The translations under genes were made by a program, and so were the position numbers. The notes beneath the pieces are model-generated. The model saw nothing but the letters and a program-made list of their open reading frames with translations. It was not told the DNA's origin and made no database searches. A DNA stretch of 64,000 nt from Hormoscilla sp. GUM202 (GTDB lineage Bacteria > Cyanobacteriota > Cyanobacteriia > Cyanobacteriales > Desertifilaceae), in assembly GCA_005518205.2 (NCBI GenBank), contig RFFC02000030.1:24552-88551 (forward strand), in the 5' to 3' direction. Shown here in pieces: positions 35,072 to 44,100 of this stretch (the stretch's first letter is position 1; every line of letters starts with the position of its first letter).

Positions 35072-36598
35072 ATGCAAACCCTGGCTAAAACTGAACCGCA
35101 ACTGGCAGACCTGAAATCCCGCCTTACCGAAATCCACGATATCAATGCCGCTGCCTCCGTGCTACACTGGGATCAGGCCACCTATATGCCCCCAGGAGGC
35201 GCAGCAGCACGAGGACGCCAAATAGCCACCCTCCGCCAAATTGCTCACGAAAAGTTTACCTCCTCCGCGATCGGTCAACTGCTAGAAGACTTGCGCCCCT
35301 ATGAAGAAAGCCTTCCCTACGATAACTCAGAAGCAGCCTGCCTGATCCGGGTCACCCGCCGCAACTACAATCTTGATGTGCGAGTCCCCTCCGACTTCAT
35401 GGCCAAATTCTCCAGCCATTGCGCCGCCTGCTACAATGCTTGGGCGAAAGCACGACCAGAAAATAACTTTGCCGCCGTACAGCCTTACCTGGAAAAAACT
35501 CTCGAATTCAGCCGCGAATATGCTAACTTCTTCCCCGGTTACGAACATATCGCCGACCCGCTGATCGCTAGAACTGATTATGGCATGAAAGCCGCAACAG
35601 TGCGATCGCTATTTGCCGAGTTGCGCCAGCAGCTAGTCCCGATCGTGGAAAAAATCACTTCCCAACCACCTGCGGACGACGCTTGCTTACACCAACATTT
35701 CCCCGAAACCCAGCAGCTAGCCTTTTGCCATCAAGTAATAGAAAAATTGGGCTATGACTTCGGGCGGGGGCGTCAAGACAAAACCCCCCATCCCTTTACC
35801 ACCTTTTTCGGTATTGGCGACGTGCGCATCACCATCCGCGTCAACGAAAATGATTTGGCGGAAGCATTCTTCAGCACCATCCACGAAATGGGTCATGCTT
35901 TGTACGGACAAGGTATCCACCCAGCCTTTGAAGCTACGCCCCTCGCTAATGGCGCTTCCACTGGCGTCCATGAAAGTCAGTCGCGACTGTGGGAAAATCT
36001 GGTGGGACGCAGTCGTCAGTTCTGGACCCACTTCTATCCTCAACTACAAACATGCTTCCCCAGTCAATTAGGAAATGTTTCTCTGGAGACATTCTATCGG
36101 GCAATTAATAAAGTTCAGCGATCGCTCATCCGCACCGACGCCGACGAAGTCACCTACAACCTCCATGTAATGATCCGCTTTGACCTAGAATTACAGTTAC
36201 TAGAAGGATCTTTAGCAGTCCGCGACCTTCCCGAAGCCTGGAACGAACGTTACAGGTCCGACCTCGGCGTCGTTCCTTCCAGTGACAGCGAAGGAGTGAT
36301 GCAAGATGTCCATTGGTACAGTGACACGATCGGGGGATTATTTCAAGGATACACTCTCGGCAACCTCATGAGCGCCCAGTTTTATCAAGCCGCACTCAAA
36401 GCACAACCAGAAATTTCCGCAAACATTAACAATGGCGACTACACAATGCTACATAATTGGTTAAAGGATAACATTTACCAACATGGTTGCAAATGGACCC
36501 CAACTGAATTGATCGACCGCGTCACCGGCAGCTACGTGACCATCTCCCCCTTTATCAGCTACATCCAGCAGAAATACGGGGAACTCTACTCACTTTAA
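35072..36598 (+). CDS. M32 family metallocarboxypeptidase
   Basis: 508 residues, normal length for the family. Zinc site HEMGH near residue 270 in FFSTIHEMGHALYGQG, followed by GVHESQSRLWENLVGRS (third ligand E), DPLIARTDYG and the late IRTDADEVTYNLHVMIRFD. It releases C-terminal residues from peptides in the cytosol using Zn or Co. The start is the ATG at 35072 (MQTLAKTEPQ); the frame is open 20 codons further upstream without support. Confidence 0.95.
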   Translation: MQTLAKTEPQLADLKSRLTEIHDINAAASVLHWDQATYMPPGGAAARGRQIATLRQIAHEKFTSSAIGQLLEDLRPYEESLPYDNSEAACLIRVTRRNYNLDVRVPSDFMAKFSSHCAACYNAWAKARPENNFAAVQPYLEKTLEFSREYANFFPGYEHIADPLIARTDYGMKAATVRSLFAELRQQLVPIVEKITSQPPADDACLHQHFPETQQLAFCHQVIEKLGYDFGRGRQDKTPHPFTTFFGIGDVRITIRVNENDLAEAFFSTIHEMGHALYGQGIHPAFEATPLANGASTGVHESQSRLWENLVGRSRQFWTHFYPQLQTCFPSQLGNVSLETFYRAINKVQRSLIRTDADEVTYNLHVMIRFDLELQLLEGSLAVRDLPEAWNERYRSDLGVVPSSDSEGVMQDVHWYSDTIGGLFQGYTLGNLMSAQFYQAALKAQPEISANINNGDYTMLHNWLKDNIYQHGCKWTPTELIDRVTGSYVTISPFISYIQQKYGELYSL

Positions 36599-36667
36599 TA
36601 TCATCTTGGCCGATCGTCAGGTAAGGACTTTAGTCCTTACTACAAACCTAACAAACCTAACAAACCT

Positions 36668-37597
36668 ATGGTTCATTCACAACAGTCTCAAGCGTTTGGT
36701 AACGCTAAGGTCTCTGTCTGTAATTCTAAAACCCTGCTAAACAAACCCACAGGATTCATCAATGCTTACGATTTTACCCTCAATCCTTACCGGGGTTGCC
36801 AATATGGCTGTAGCTACTGCTATGCTGCGGCCTTCAGCCCCAACCCTCAAATGCAGCAAGATTGGGGAAATTGGGTGATTGTTAAGCAAAATGCTGTTGA
36901 ACTCTTAAAGAAGGAACTCGTTCGCAGGAACAAGAACCGCTGGAAAAAGAAAAATCCCGATTTTTCGGACCGTCTGCGGGCCGATCGCCCCCCTAGCATT
37001 TACATGAGTACGGTCACCGACCCCTATCAACCCATTGAAAGCCGAGAAAAACTGACCCGCGAGTTGCTAGCAGTAATGGTGGCCTATCAACCTACACTGG
37101 TCATCCAAACTCGCAGTCCCCTCATTACCAGAGATATCGATCTTCTCTGTCAGTTTCAGCGACTGCGAATTAATATGAGTATTCCCACTGGCAGCGAAGA
37201 GGTGAAGCAGGATTTTGAAGGCCGATCGCCCAGCATCACGGCCCGACTCAAAGCCATCAGCAATCTCCGCGATCGCATTCCCGATAAGCAGGGTCACCAA
37301 ATCAAATTCTCTGTTACCATCACGCCATTATTGCCCACCTTACCAGCGGACGAGTCCCGTTTCATTGAGAAACTAGCAGTTGCAGACCGGGTGGTGATTC
37401 AGGAATTTCACGCTGCCCATCGCGGTTTTTTGATGGCCAGCACCCCCCAAGAGGCGATCGCCCTTAAACAAAAGTACTCTTGGTGGTACGATCGCTCCCA
37501 ACAGAGCTATAATAACTTTAAGGAAAGCTTAATCGCTCAACTTGACCCATACGATGTAGAAATCATGGAAGATAAGGAAGGTTTTGCCTATGACTAA
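36668..37597 (+). CDS. Radical SAM protein, spore photolyase-like
   Basis: 309 residues. The [4Fe-4S] motif is YRGCQYGCSYCYA (CxxxCxxC), followed by SIYMSTVTDPYQPIE, typical of the COG1533 'DNA repair photolyase' group. The physiological substrate in cyanobacteria is not established. Between RNKNRWKKKNP and PPSIYMS it carries the in-frame palindromic insert (DFSDRLRADR). Its 3' end recurs twice downstream as partial copies. Confidence 0.92.
   Translation: MVHSQQSQAFGNAKVSVCNSKTLLNKPTGFINAYDFTLNPYRGCQYGCSYCYAAAFSPNPQMQQDWGNWVIVKQNAVELLKKELVRRNKNRWKKKNPDFSDRLRADRPPSIYMSTVTDPYQPIESREKLTRELLAVMVAYQPTLVIQTRSPLITRDIDLLCQFQRLRINMSIPTGSEEVKQDFEGRSPSITARLKAISNLRDRIPDKQGHQIKFSVTITPLLPTLPADESRFIEKLAVADRVVIQEFHAAHRGFLMASTPQEAIALKQKYSWWYDRSQQSYNNFKESLIAQLDPYDVEIMEDKEGFAYD
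36959..36988 (+). repeat. ~30-bp palindromic insert (copy C)
   Basis: CGATTTTTCGGACCGTCTGC then GGGCCGATCG, in the same reading phase as copy B (DFSDRLRADR), inside the radical SAM gene. 16-17 of the central bases match copy A. Confidence 0.85.
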
Positions 37598-37808
37598 ATC
37601 AATTGCCGAGTTGCGGCGCTGGTTCCTCACCGCCTTAGAGGAAAGTAACACCAGCCAAGCAACCCAACTATTACTAACTATACATAAATCCGGGGCAAAA
37701 TTATCCTGGATAGAGAAACTGTTTAGAGACAAACTGAAGGGCGATCGGAGGTTACAAGAGCAAAGTCAGGCCGCGTGGGCGCAGTGCGCGTGGTCGGGTG
37801 AGCGTTAG
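37590..37808 (+). CDS. Small protein following radical SAM gene
   Basis: 72 residues: MTKSIAELRRWFLTALEESN, QLLLTIHKSGAKLSWIEKLF. Starts inside the end of the radical SAM gene (ATGACTAA, 8-bp overlap), so translation is coupled. The C-terminal AWAQCAWSGER is read from a short repeat and may not be original. The two downstream partial copies preserve its first ~14 codons. Function unknown. Confidence 0.6.
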   Translation: MTKSIAELRRWFLTALEESNTSQATQLLLTIHKSGAKLSWIEKLFRDKLKGDRRLQEQSQAAWAQCAWSGER

Positions 37809-37888
37809 CCGAAGAGTAGCGCTACGGAGGGGTTTGGGGGGGGATCCCAGATGCAACGGTCTGCATCACCACTTGTAGAAGTATTGGG

Positions 37889-38098
37889 CACGGAAAAGTC
37901 GTGAGCGCTCACGGAAAAGTCGTGCTCGGGTACGGAAGAGTCGTGCTTGGGTACGGAAGAGTCGTGCTTGGGTACGGAAGAGTCGTGCTCGGGTACGGAA
38001 GAGTCGTGCTCGGGTACGGAAGAGTCGTGCTCGGGTACGGAAGAGTCGTGAGCGCTCACGGAAAAGTCGTGCTCGGGTACGGAAGAGTCGTTCACATC
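37889..38098. repeat. 21-bp tandem array, about 10 units
   Basis: Units of TACGGAAGAGTCGTGCTCGGG with variants CACGGAAAAGTCGTGAGCGCT at both edges. Both strands stay open as heptapeptide repeats (SVPEHDS on minus, VVLGYGR on plus). It resembles the short tandem repeated (STRR) heptanucleotide-based repeats of filamentous cyanobacteria in having a multiple-of-7 period. No spacer diversity, so not CRISPR. Confidence 0.9.
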
Positions 38099-38229
38099 GG
38101 GAGCCTTACCTGTCAAGCAAAACAAAGTTTAACACAGATGCCAATAGCTTGGGGGAAAGTAGCTGTGATACCCGCATTGGTCCGGCTGCCGGTGCTTGGT
38201 GACTTATTTATACCAGATAGGGGGCGATC

Positions 38230-38426
38230 GCTAGCACCCCCCAAGAGGCGATCGCCCTCAAAAAAAGTATTCTTGGTGGTACGATCGCTCCCGATAAAGC
38301 TATAATAACTTTAAAGAAAGCCTAATCGCTCAACTTGACCCATACGATGTAGAAATCATGGAAGGTAAGGAAGGTTTTGCCTATGACTGACTTAATCCCC
38401 GAGTTGCGGCGCTGGTTCCACACCGG
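38230..38426 (+). pseudogene. Partial 3' copy 1 of radical SAM gene
   Basis: It repeats the last ~55 codons of the 36668 gene (CCAAGAGGCGATCGCC through GTTTTGCCTATGACTGA) and the first ~14 codons of the next gene (ELRRWF). A one-base difference near AAAAAAAGTATTC breaks the frame. No upstream catalytic part exists. Confidence 0.85.
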
Positions 38427-38557
38427 TTTTGTACCGCAGGGGCTAACCTAATTGCCAATGGGCGGCGATCAATTGCCAATGGGCGGCGATCGCGCCTGTT
38501 CCGCACCGTACCGCGCTTAGAATATTCCTCATTGCAGCAGGGGACAGTACACTTATA

Positions 38558-38762
38558 TGATGGCCAGCACCCCCCAAGAGGCGATCGCCCTCAAAAAAAA
38601 TTACTCTTGGTGGTACGATCGGGAGAAACGGAGTTATGATAACTTTAAGGAAAGCCTAATCGCTCAACTTGACCCATACGATGTAGAAATCATGGAAGGT
38701 AAGGAGGGTTTTGCCTATGACTGACTTAATTGCCCAGTTGCGGCGCCGGTTCTGCACCGGTT
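38558..38762 (+). pseudogene. Partial 3' copy 2 of radical SAM gene
   Basis: Second partial copy beginning at TGATGGCCAGCACCC and running through ATGACTGACTTAATTGCCC. Closer to the parent than copy 1 in the YSWWYDR region. Copies are separated by repeats of CAATTGCCAATGGGCGGCGA. Confidence 0.85.
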
Positions 38763-38973
38763 CCGTACCGCAGGGGCTAACTTAATTGCTAATGGGCGGC
38801 GATCGCGCCGGTTCCGCGTAAACCAAAAGCAGGATTGTCTTGGTAAAAAAAGATAGAGGTGTCTTATTTGTCGGGTTCATGAAATATGAGGCATTGTCAA
38901 AGTTGCTACCCAGTCAAATGGGCAGCAAAGCAGTGCCTAGCTTGAAAATGTCAAATCAAAGTCTGGAGGTATT

Positions 38974-41709
38974 ATGTCCATAAGGAACTTGTCAAGGTAT
39001 GATGAGGAGATCGCATCCGATAACAAAGCGATAGAAATCAAACGAGATCTAGATGACCACGATGTCTGGTACCACCGAGGCAAGGCACTGGAGAAGTTGT
39101 CAAGGTATGATGAGGCGATCGCATCCTTTGACAAAGCGATAGAAATCAAACCAGATGACCACGATGCCTGGTGGCACCGGGGCTATGCGCTGTATCAGTT
39201 GTCAAGGTATGAAGAGGCGATCGCATCCTATGGCAAAGCGATAAAAATCAAACCAGATGACCACGATGCCTGGTACATCCGGGGCTATGCGCTGTATCAG
39301 TTGTCAAGGTATGAAGAGGCGATCGCATCCTTTGACAAAGCGATAGAAATCAAACCAGATGACTACGATGCCTGGTACAACCGGGGCAAGGCGATGGAGA
39401 AGTTGTCAAGGTATAATGAGGCGTTCGCATCCCATGACAAAGCGATAAAAATCAAACGAGATGACCACGAAGCCTGGTGGCACCGTGGCAATGCGCTGGA
39501 GAAGTTGTTAAGGTATGATGAGGCGATCGCATCCTATGACGAAGCGATAGAAATCGAACCAGATTACCGATCAGCCTGGTGGCGCCGGGGCTATGCGCTG
39601 CTTCAGTTGTCAAGGTATGATGAGGTGATCGCATCCTATGACAAAGCGATAGAAATCGAACCAGACGACCACCCAGCCTGGTATAACCGTGGCTATGCGC
39701 TGCTTCAGTTGTCAAGGTATGATGAGGCGATCGCATCCTATGACAAAGCGATAGAAACCAAACCAGATTACCACCCAGCCTGGTACACCCGGGGCATGGC
39801 GCTGTGTCAGTTGTCAAGGTATGAAGAGGCGATCGCATCCTATGGCAAAGCGATAGAAATCAAACCAGATGACCACGATGCCTGGTGGCACCGGGGCAAA
39901 GCGCTGTATCAGTTGTCAAGGTATGAAGAGGCGATCGCATCCTATGATAAAGCGATAGAAATCAAACCAGATGACTACGAAGCCTGGAACAACCGGGGCA
40001 AGGCGCTGGATGAGTTGTCAAGGTATGATGAGGCGATCGCATCCTATGACAAAGCGATAGAAATCAAACGAGGTGACTACGAAGCCTGGCGAGGTGACCG
40101 CAAAGCCTGGAACGCCCGGGTCCGGGAGCAGCAGCAGTGGTCAAGGTATAATAGGTTTGAGGAAGAAATCAAACCTGATTACGACGAAGCCTGGTACATC
40201 TGGGGCAATGCCTGGTACAACCGTGGCAAGGCGCTGGATGAGTTGTCAAGGTATGATGAGGCGTTCGCATCCTATGACAAAGCGGTAGAAATCAAACCAG
40301 ATGACCACGATGCCTGGTGGCACCGGGGCAAGGCGCTGTATCAGTTGTCAAGGTATGAAGAGGCGATCGCATCCTTTGACAAAGCCATAGAAATCAAACC
40401 AGATTTCCACGAAGCCTGGAATCACCGTGGCAAGGCGCTGTATCAGTTGTCAAGGTATGAAGAGGCGATCGAATCCTTTGACAAAGCGATAGAAATCAAA
40501 TCAGATTTCTACGAAGCCTGGAACAACCGAGGCAATGCGCTGAGGAAGTTGTCGAGGTATGATGAGGCGATCGCATCCTATGACAAAGCGATAGAAATCA
40601 AACGAGATGACTACGAAGCCTGGCGAGATGACCGCAAAGCCGATTACCACGAAGCCTGGTACATCTGGGGCAATGCCTGGTACAACCGTGGCAAGGCGCT
40701 GGATGAGTTGTCAAGGTATGATGAGGCGTTCGCATCCTATGACAAAGCGGTAGAAATCAAACCAGATGACCACGATGCCTGGTGGCACCGGGGCTATGCG
40801 CTGTATCAGTTGTCAAGGTATGATGAGGCGATCGCATCCTATGACAAAGTGATAGAAATCAAACCAGATCTCCACGAAGCCTGGAACAACCGGGGCAGTG
40901 CGCTGAGGAAGTTGTCAAGGCATGATGAGGCGCTCGCATCCTTTGACAAAGCCATAGAAATCAAACCAGATTTCCACGAAGCCTGGAACAACCGTGGCAA
41001 TGCGCTGGAGAACTTGTCAAGGCATGATGAGGCGCTCGCATCCTATGACAAAGCGATAGAAATCAAACCAGATTTCCACGAAGCCTGGAACAACCGTGGC
41101 ATTGCGCTGAGGAAGTTGTCAAGGCATGATGAGGCGCTCGCATCCTATGACAAAGCGATAGAAATCAAACCAGATTTCCACGAAGCCTGGAACAACCGTA
41201 GCAAGGTGCTGGGGAAGTTGTCAAGGCATGATAAGGCGATCGCATCCTATGACAAAGCGATAGAAATCAAACGAGATGACCACGATGCCTGGTACATCCG
41301 CCGGGGCAATGCGCTATATCAGTTGTCAAGGTATGATGAGGCGATCGCATTCTTTGACAAAGCGATAGAAATCAAACCAGATGACCACTATGCCTGGTAC
41401 CACCGTGGCAATGCGCTGTATCAGTTGTCAAGGTATGATGAGGCGATCGCATCCTATGACAAAGCGATAGAAATCAAACCAGATTTATACCATGCCTGGA
41501 ACGCCTGGAACAACCGTGGCAATGCGCTGTATCAGTTGTCAAGGTATGAAGAGGCGATCGCCTCCTATGACAAAGCCATAGAAATCAAAGCCAGTTCTCT
41601 GTTATTTCGCTTGGAGTCCTACAAGACGAACTGCGAGAAGATGGAAGAGGTGATAGAAGCCATGCGAGCGCGAGACCGGGCAAAACAAAGGGACGCTCGC
41701 ATCCTATGA
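38974..41709 (+). CDS. Large TPR protein with disrupted C-terminus
   Basis: 911 residues, about 24 TPRs of consensus YDEAIASYDKAIEIKPDDHDAW, starting MSIRNLSRYDEEIA; GGAGG lies 7 bases before the ATG. Irregular linkers (for example REQQQWSRYNRFEEE and WYIWGNAWYNRG) break the 34-residue register, and one such block is duplicated (about 40180 and 40650). The end EVIEAMRARDRAKQRDARIL is not TPR, and a further TPR repeat (ASYDKAIEIRPDDHDAW) lies just downstream out of frame. Role unknown. Confidence 0.85.
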   Translation: MSIRNLSRYDEEIASDNKAIEIKRDLDDHDVWYHRGKALEKLSRYDEAIASFDKAIEIKPDDHDAWWHRGYALYQLSRYEEAIASYGKAIKIKPDDHDAWYIRGYALYQLSRYEEAIASFDKAIEIKPDDYDAWYNRGKAMEKLSRYNEAFASHDKAIKIKRDDHEAWWHRGNALEKLLRYDEAIASYDEAIEIEPDYRSAWWRRGYALLQLSRYDEVIASYDKAIEIEPDDHPAWYNRGYALLQLSRYDEAIASYDKAIETKPDYHPAWYTRGMALCQLSRYEEAIASYGKAIEIKPDDHDAWWHRGKALYQLSRYEEAIASYDKAIEIKPDDYEAWNNRGKALDELSRYDEAIASYDKAIEIKRGDYEAWRGDRKAWNARVREQQQWSRYNRFEEEIKPDYDEAWYIWGNAWYNRGKALDELSRYDEAFASYDKAVEIKPDDHDAWWHRGKALYQLSRYEEAIASFDKAIEIKPDFHEAWNHRGKALYQLSRYEEAIESFDKAIEIKSDFYEAWNNRGNALRKLSRYDEAIASYDKAIEIKRDDYEAWRDDRKADYHEAWYIWGNAWYNRGKALDELSRYDEAFASYDKAVEIKPDDHDAWWHRGYALYQLSRYDEAIASYDKVIEIKPDLHEAWNNRGSALRKLSRHDEALASFDKAIEIKPDFHEAWNNRGNALENLSRHDEALASYDKAIEIKPDFHEAWNNRGIALRKLSRHDEALASYDKAIEIKPDFHEAWNNRSKVLGKLSRHDKAIASYDKAIEIKRDDHDAWYIRRGNALYQLSRYDEAIAFFDKAIEIKPDDHYAWYHRGNALYQLSRYDEAIASYDKAIEIKPDLYHAWNAWNNRGNALYQLSRYEEAIASYDKAIEIKASSLLFRLESYKTNCEKMEEVIEAMRARDRAKQRDARIL

Positions 41710-41929
41710 CAAAGCCATAGAAATCAGACCCGATGACCACGATGCCTGGAACATGCGCTGGATGATGCTTCAGGCATCCGATGGCGCTACGCTGGGGGCG
41801 CCAGCCATGGGAGGGCCTCTCAGAAAGAGCGGACAGTGCCTGCGCATCTGGTGATATGGCAGTTCCTACTAATATTGAGATGCACCCGACTTAACTGTAT
41901 AATAGGAAAAGCTTTGTCCTTTATTAATG

Positions 41930-42042
41930 GGCGTTGCACATTTTGGGGATGATGCCTACGCATGCACATAACTTAAACTGGCTTGTAGTCTAGGTTTAAG
42001 ACTTCTGCAACTATGCCCATCATCCCGTAATTGTGCAACGCC
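41930..42042. mobile_element. 113-bp MITE (copy 4)
   Basis: Internally the same as copy 1 over essentially its whole length, with GGCGTTGCACA/TGTGCAACGCC ends and an 8-bp target duplication TATTAATG (41922-41929 and 42043-42050). Intergenic. The preceding 41710-41929 holds only the out-of-frame TPR tail and a GGCGCCAGCCAT repeat. Confidence 0.95.
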
Positions 42043-42105
42043 TATTAATGATTAATTGTCAGTTGTCAGTTTTTAATAGGCAATTAGCAATTAGCCATTC
42101 GCAAC

Positions 42106-42885
42106 TTACATAAAGCGCGTCAGTCCGAGGCGATAGCGTTGTTTTTTGGTGACGCTAACTTCGCCCACTTCCAGGCGTCCTTTACCGCGAATGGCGATTA
42201 AATCTCCGGGTTTGACCTGATAAGAACTGCTGGTGACTTCCTTCCAGTTGACTCGCACGTCTCCAGCATTAATCATATCTACCATTTTGCTGCGGGACAT
42301 GCCAAACCCTGCTGAGGCGATCGCATCCAACCGCAGGGACGCCTCTACCGTAGTTAACTGCTTCTGCTTCGGTTCTCTAATCTTCAGTTCGTTCAACTCA
42401 ATGCGTCTAGTTGTTACTGGCACCGATCGCACCTTAATCAAATGCATCTCCAGAAACTCTACCATCTCCGGCACCACGATCGCCTGTGCCCCCCGTTCCC
42501 CCAGCACAATAATATCGCCCGTTTTTTCCCGCACAATCCCCATTCCCAGCATCGCACCCAGAAAATCCCGATGACTGGCAGTATCAAACAGGAAATTGCC
42601 CGCAATCTCTAAAGCTATCACCTCAATGTTAGTAGAGTCTAAAGGAATTTCTTCTCGGGCGATCGCCAATCTTTTCCGTTCCGCTTGCGGATAGCCACCC
42701 CAAGCTACCAGATGCACCTCCGTTAACTGTCCCAACACCTGCTGGGACTCAGCCAATACCGGTGGTTCCAGAAAATCCGTCAGCACCACCTCCCAGGTTT
42801 TAATCGCCTGGTCCGCCAAATCGATCGATCGCGCCACCGCTTCTCGATTTTCTACAGCTTTGAGCAGTTCTTCCCTTGGTAACAT
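42106..42885 (-). CDS. Photosystem II S4-domain protein
   Basis: 259 residues, an YlmH-like architecture: an N-terminal helical region, the central VHLVAWGGYPQAERKRLAIA and GERGAQAIVVPEMVEFLEMH, and a C-terminal S4 RNA-binding domain (SLRLDAIASAGFGMSRSKMV, INAGDVRVNWKEV). This is the plant/cyanobacterial PSII-S4 family, which probably binds RNA near ribosomes or thylakoids; its precise job is unclear. ATG preceded by no strong ribosome site. Confidence 0.92.
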   Translation of the reverse strand: MLPREELLKAVENREAVARSIDLADQAIKTWEVVLTDFLEPPVLAESQQVLGQLTEVHLVAWGGYPQAERKRLAIAREEIPLDSTNIEVIALEIAGNFLFDTASHRDFLGAMLGMGIVREKTGDIIVLGERGAQAIVVPEMVEFLEMHLIKVRSVPVTTRRIELNELKIREPKQKQLTTVEASLRLDAIASAGFGMSRSKMVDMINAGDVRVNWKEVTSSSYQVKPGDLIAIRGKGRLEVGEVSVTKKQRYRLGLTRFM

Positions 42886-42931
42886 CTATTTTCATTCACT
42901 ACAACATCTGCATCTCACCCTATCTATCTGT

Positions 42932-43246
42932 TTAGACATCGAAGTCAGGACCAAACACTCGCTCTAAAATCCTACGGTTCTCCACCTGCAAACCTCTAAT
43001 CTCAGCTTGCATATTTCTGATCTGAGCTTGCATTTCTCTGATCTCAGCTTGTATTTCTCTGATCTCGATCATTATTTGTTCAAAGTTGCGCTGACTTGTC
43101 TCGTGGTAACGCTGATGTAACTCTACCGTCTGCACCAGTGATGTGACCGTCGATCTTAACTCTGCCATTTCGTGCCGATCTGCTTCTCGTTGAACTACCA
43201 TCTGTTCGAGAATGGCTTCAATTCTGTCTAGTCTGTCTGTACTCAC
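42932..43246 (-). CDS. Small coiled-coil protein
   Basis: 104 residues, almost entirely heptad coiled coil (RLDRIEAILEQMVVQREADR, then tandem IREMQAQIRNMQAEIRG). The repeats are encoded by 21-bp DNA units. Ends VFGPDFDV. Such proteins are frequent in filamentous cyanobacteria and of unknown role. 46 bp downstream lies the S4 gene on the same strand. Confidence 0.7.
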   Translation of the reverse strand: MSTDRLDRIEAILEQMVVQREADRHEMAELRSTVTSLVQTVELHQRYHETSQRNFEQIMIEIREIQAEIREMQAQIRNMQAEIRGLQVENRRILERVFGPDFDV

Positions 43247-43360
43247 GACAGCTCTCCTAATTTATTGCTGATTATTCTACTATGTGGTTTGTCCCTTGTC
43301 GGTTGACCCCGGAGACGCCTGTCCTACGCGACCAGCGTCTCCCCTGTCCTACGGGACCAG

Positions 43361-43873
43361 TCAACTCTCAAGATCCACATAGTCCTGAATATTCTCCGGT
43401 TCAAACTGGCGCAGGATGCTCGTCGCCTTGCGGGTAAGACTTGCAGCCCCCTGGACCACAATCAGGTACTTGCCAGCATTCAGGCGATCGCGGTAGGGTA
43501 AAGCATCGCCACTACCAGTAATTAAGCCCACCCCGCCACCCACAACAGCAGCACCCAGAGCCCCAGATCCAGCACCTAACAAGCCCCCAATGACATGATT
43601 GCCGAGTTCACCCGCCCAGGCAAAGGTATTTAAGCCAGCGATCGCACTGAATGTGGCCCCAGCGAAAAAGCCAAAGGGGACTAGCCAGTATGACATCAGT
43701 CTCGCTCGCTTCACCGCTTGCTGATTGGGGTCAATCAGACCAAACTCATCCGCACTCTTGTACCCCCTCCCCAGGATCGTAACTTGGGACAGGGGGAAAC
43801 CCTCCTTTTCTAAAGCCGAGTAGGCCGCTTCTGCCTGCAGGCGATCGCTTAACACTGTAATGAGATAATTCAT
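43361..43873 (-). CDS. Glycine-zipper membrane-associated hypothetical protein
   Basis: 170 residues. It starts MNYLITVLSDRLQAEAAYSA, a general-stress-type domain with VTILGRGYKS, followed by two hydrophobic glycine-rich segments (YWLVPFGFFAGATFSAIAG and GGLLGAGSGALGAAVVGGGV) likely to sit in a membrane. The C-terminal KYLIVVQGAASLTRKATSIL resembles the N-terminal fold again. Widespread in cyanobacteria, unnamed. Confidence 0.8.
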   Translation of the reverse strand: MNYLITVLSDRLQAEAAYSALEKEGFPLSQVTILGRGYKSADEFGLIDPNQQAVKRARLMSYWLVPFGFFAGATFSAIAGLNTFAWAGELGNHVIGGLLGAGSGALGAAVVGGGVGLITGSGDALPYRDRLNAGKYLIVVQGAASLTRKATSILRQFEPENIQDYVDLES

Positions 43874-44006
43874 TATTGAGATTGCACAATTGACGAAACG
43901 AAGTCGAAAGCTAAAAAATCTAGTGGTATCCTCTTGACCACTTTAGCGCTAGAATATCCTACTGTTGCGACCCCTGCCTGCCCCATATCTGCACAATTAC
44001 CGTGCT

Positions 44007-44046
44007 ATGTCTCCCGGGTAGTGCGGTTAGCGCTCCCGGGAGACAT
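44007..44046. repeat. Palindrome ATGTCTCCCGGG...CCCGGGAGACAT
   Basis: Perfect 12-bp arms with a 16-bp centre (TAGTGCGGTTAGCGCT), about 55 bp before the serA start codon. Its family is scattered in the window, so it is more likely a mobile palindrome than a serA operator, though it may fold in the leader. Confidence 0.8.
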
Positions 44047-44100
44047 CGGCAGGGTCTAAAAATAGTAAAGTATCCCCATTACCAGAACGAAAACCAGACC

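Noticed and set aside
37889..38098. CRISPR-like array of regular repeats
   Set aside because: The units are contiguous 21-bp repeats with no variable spacers and no cas genes nearby.
37805..38125. Minus-strand 106-aa SVPEHDS repeat protein as a gene
   Set aside because: It is generated by the 21-bp array, starts in a flanking repeat and lacks a ribosome site; kept only as a repeat feature.
44007..44046. Operator or riboswitch for serA
   Set aside because: The same palindrome family is scattered at unrelated places in the window, so regulation of serA is not supported.
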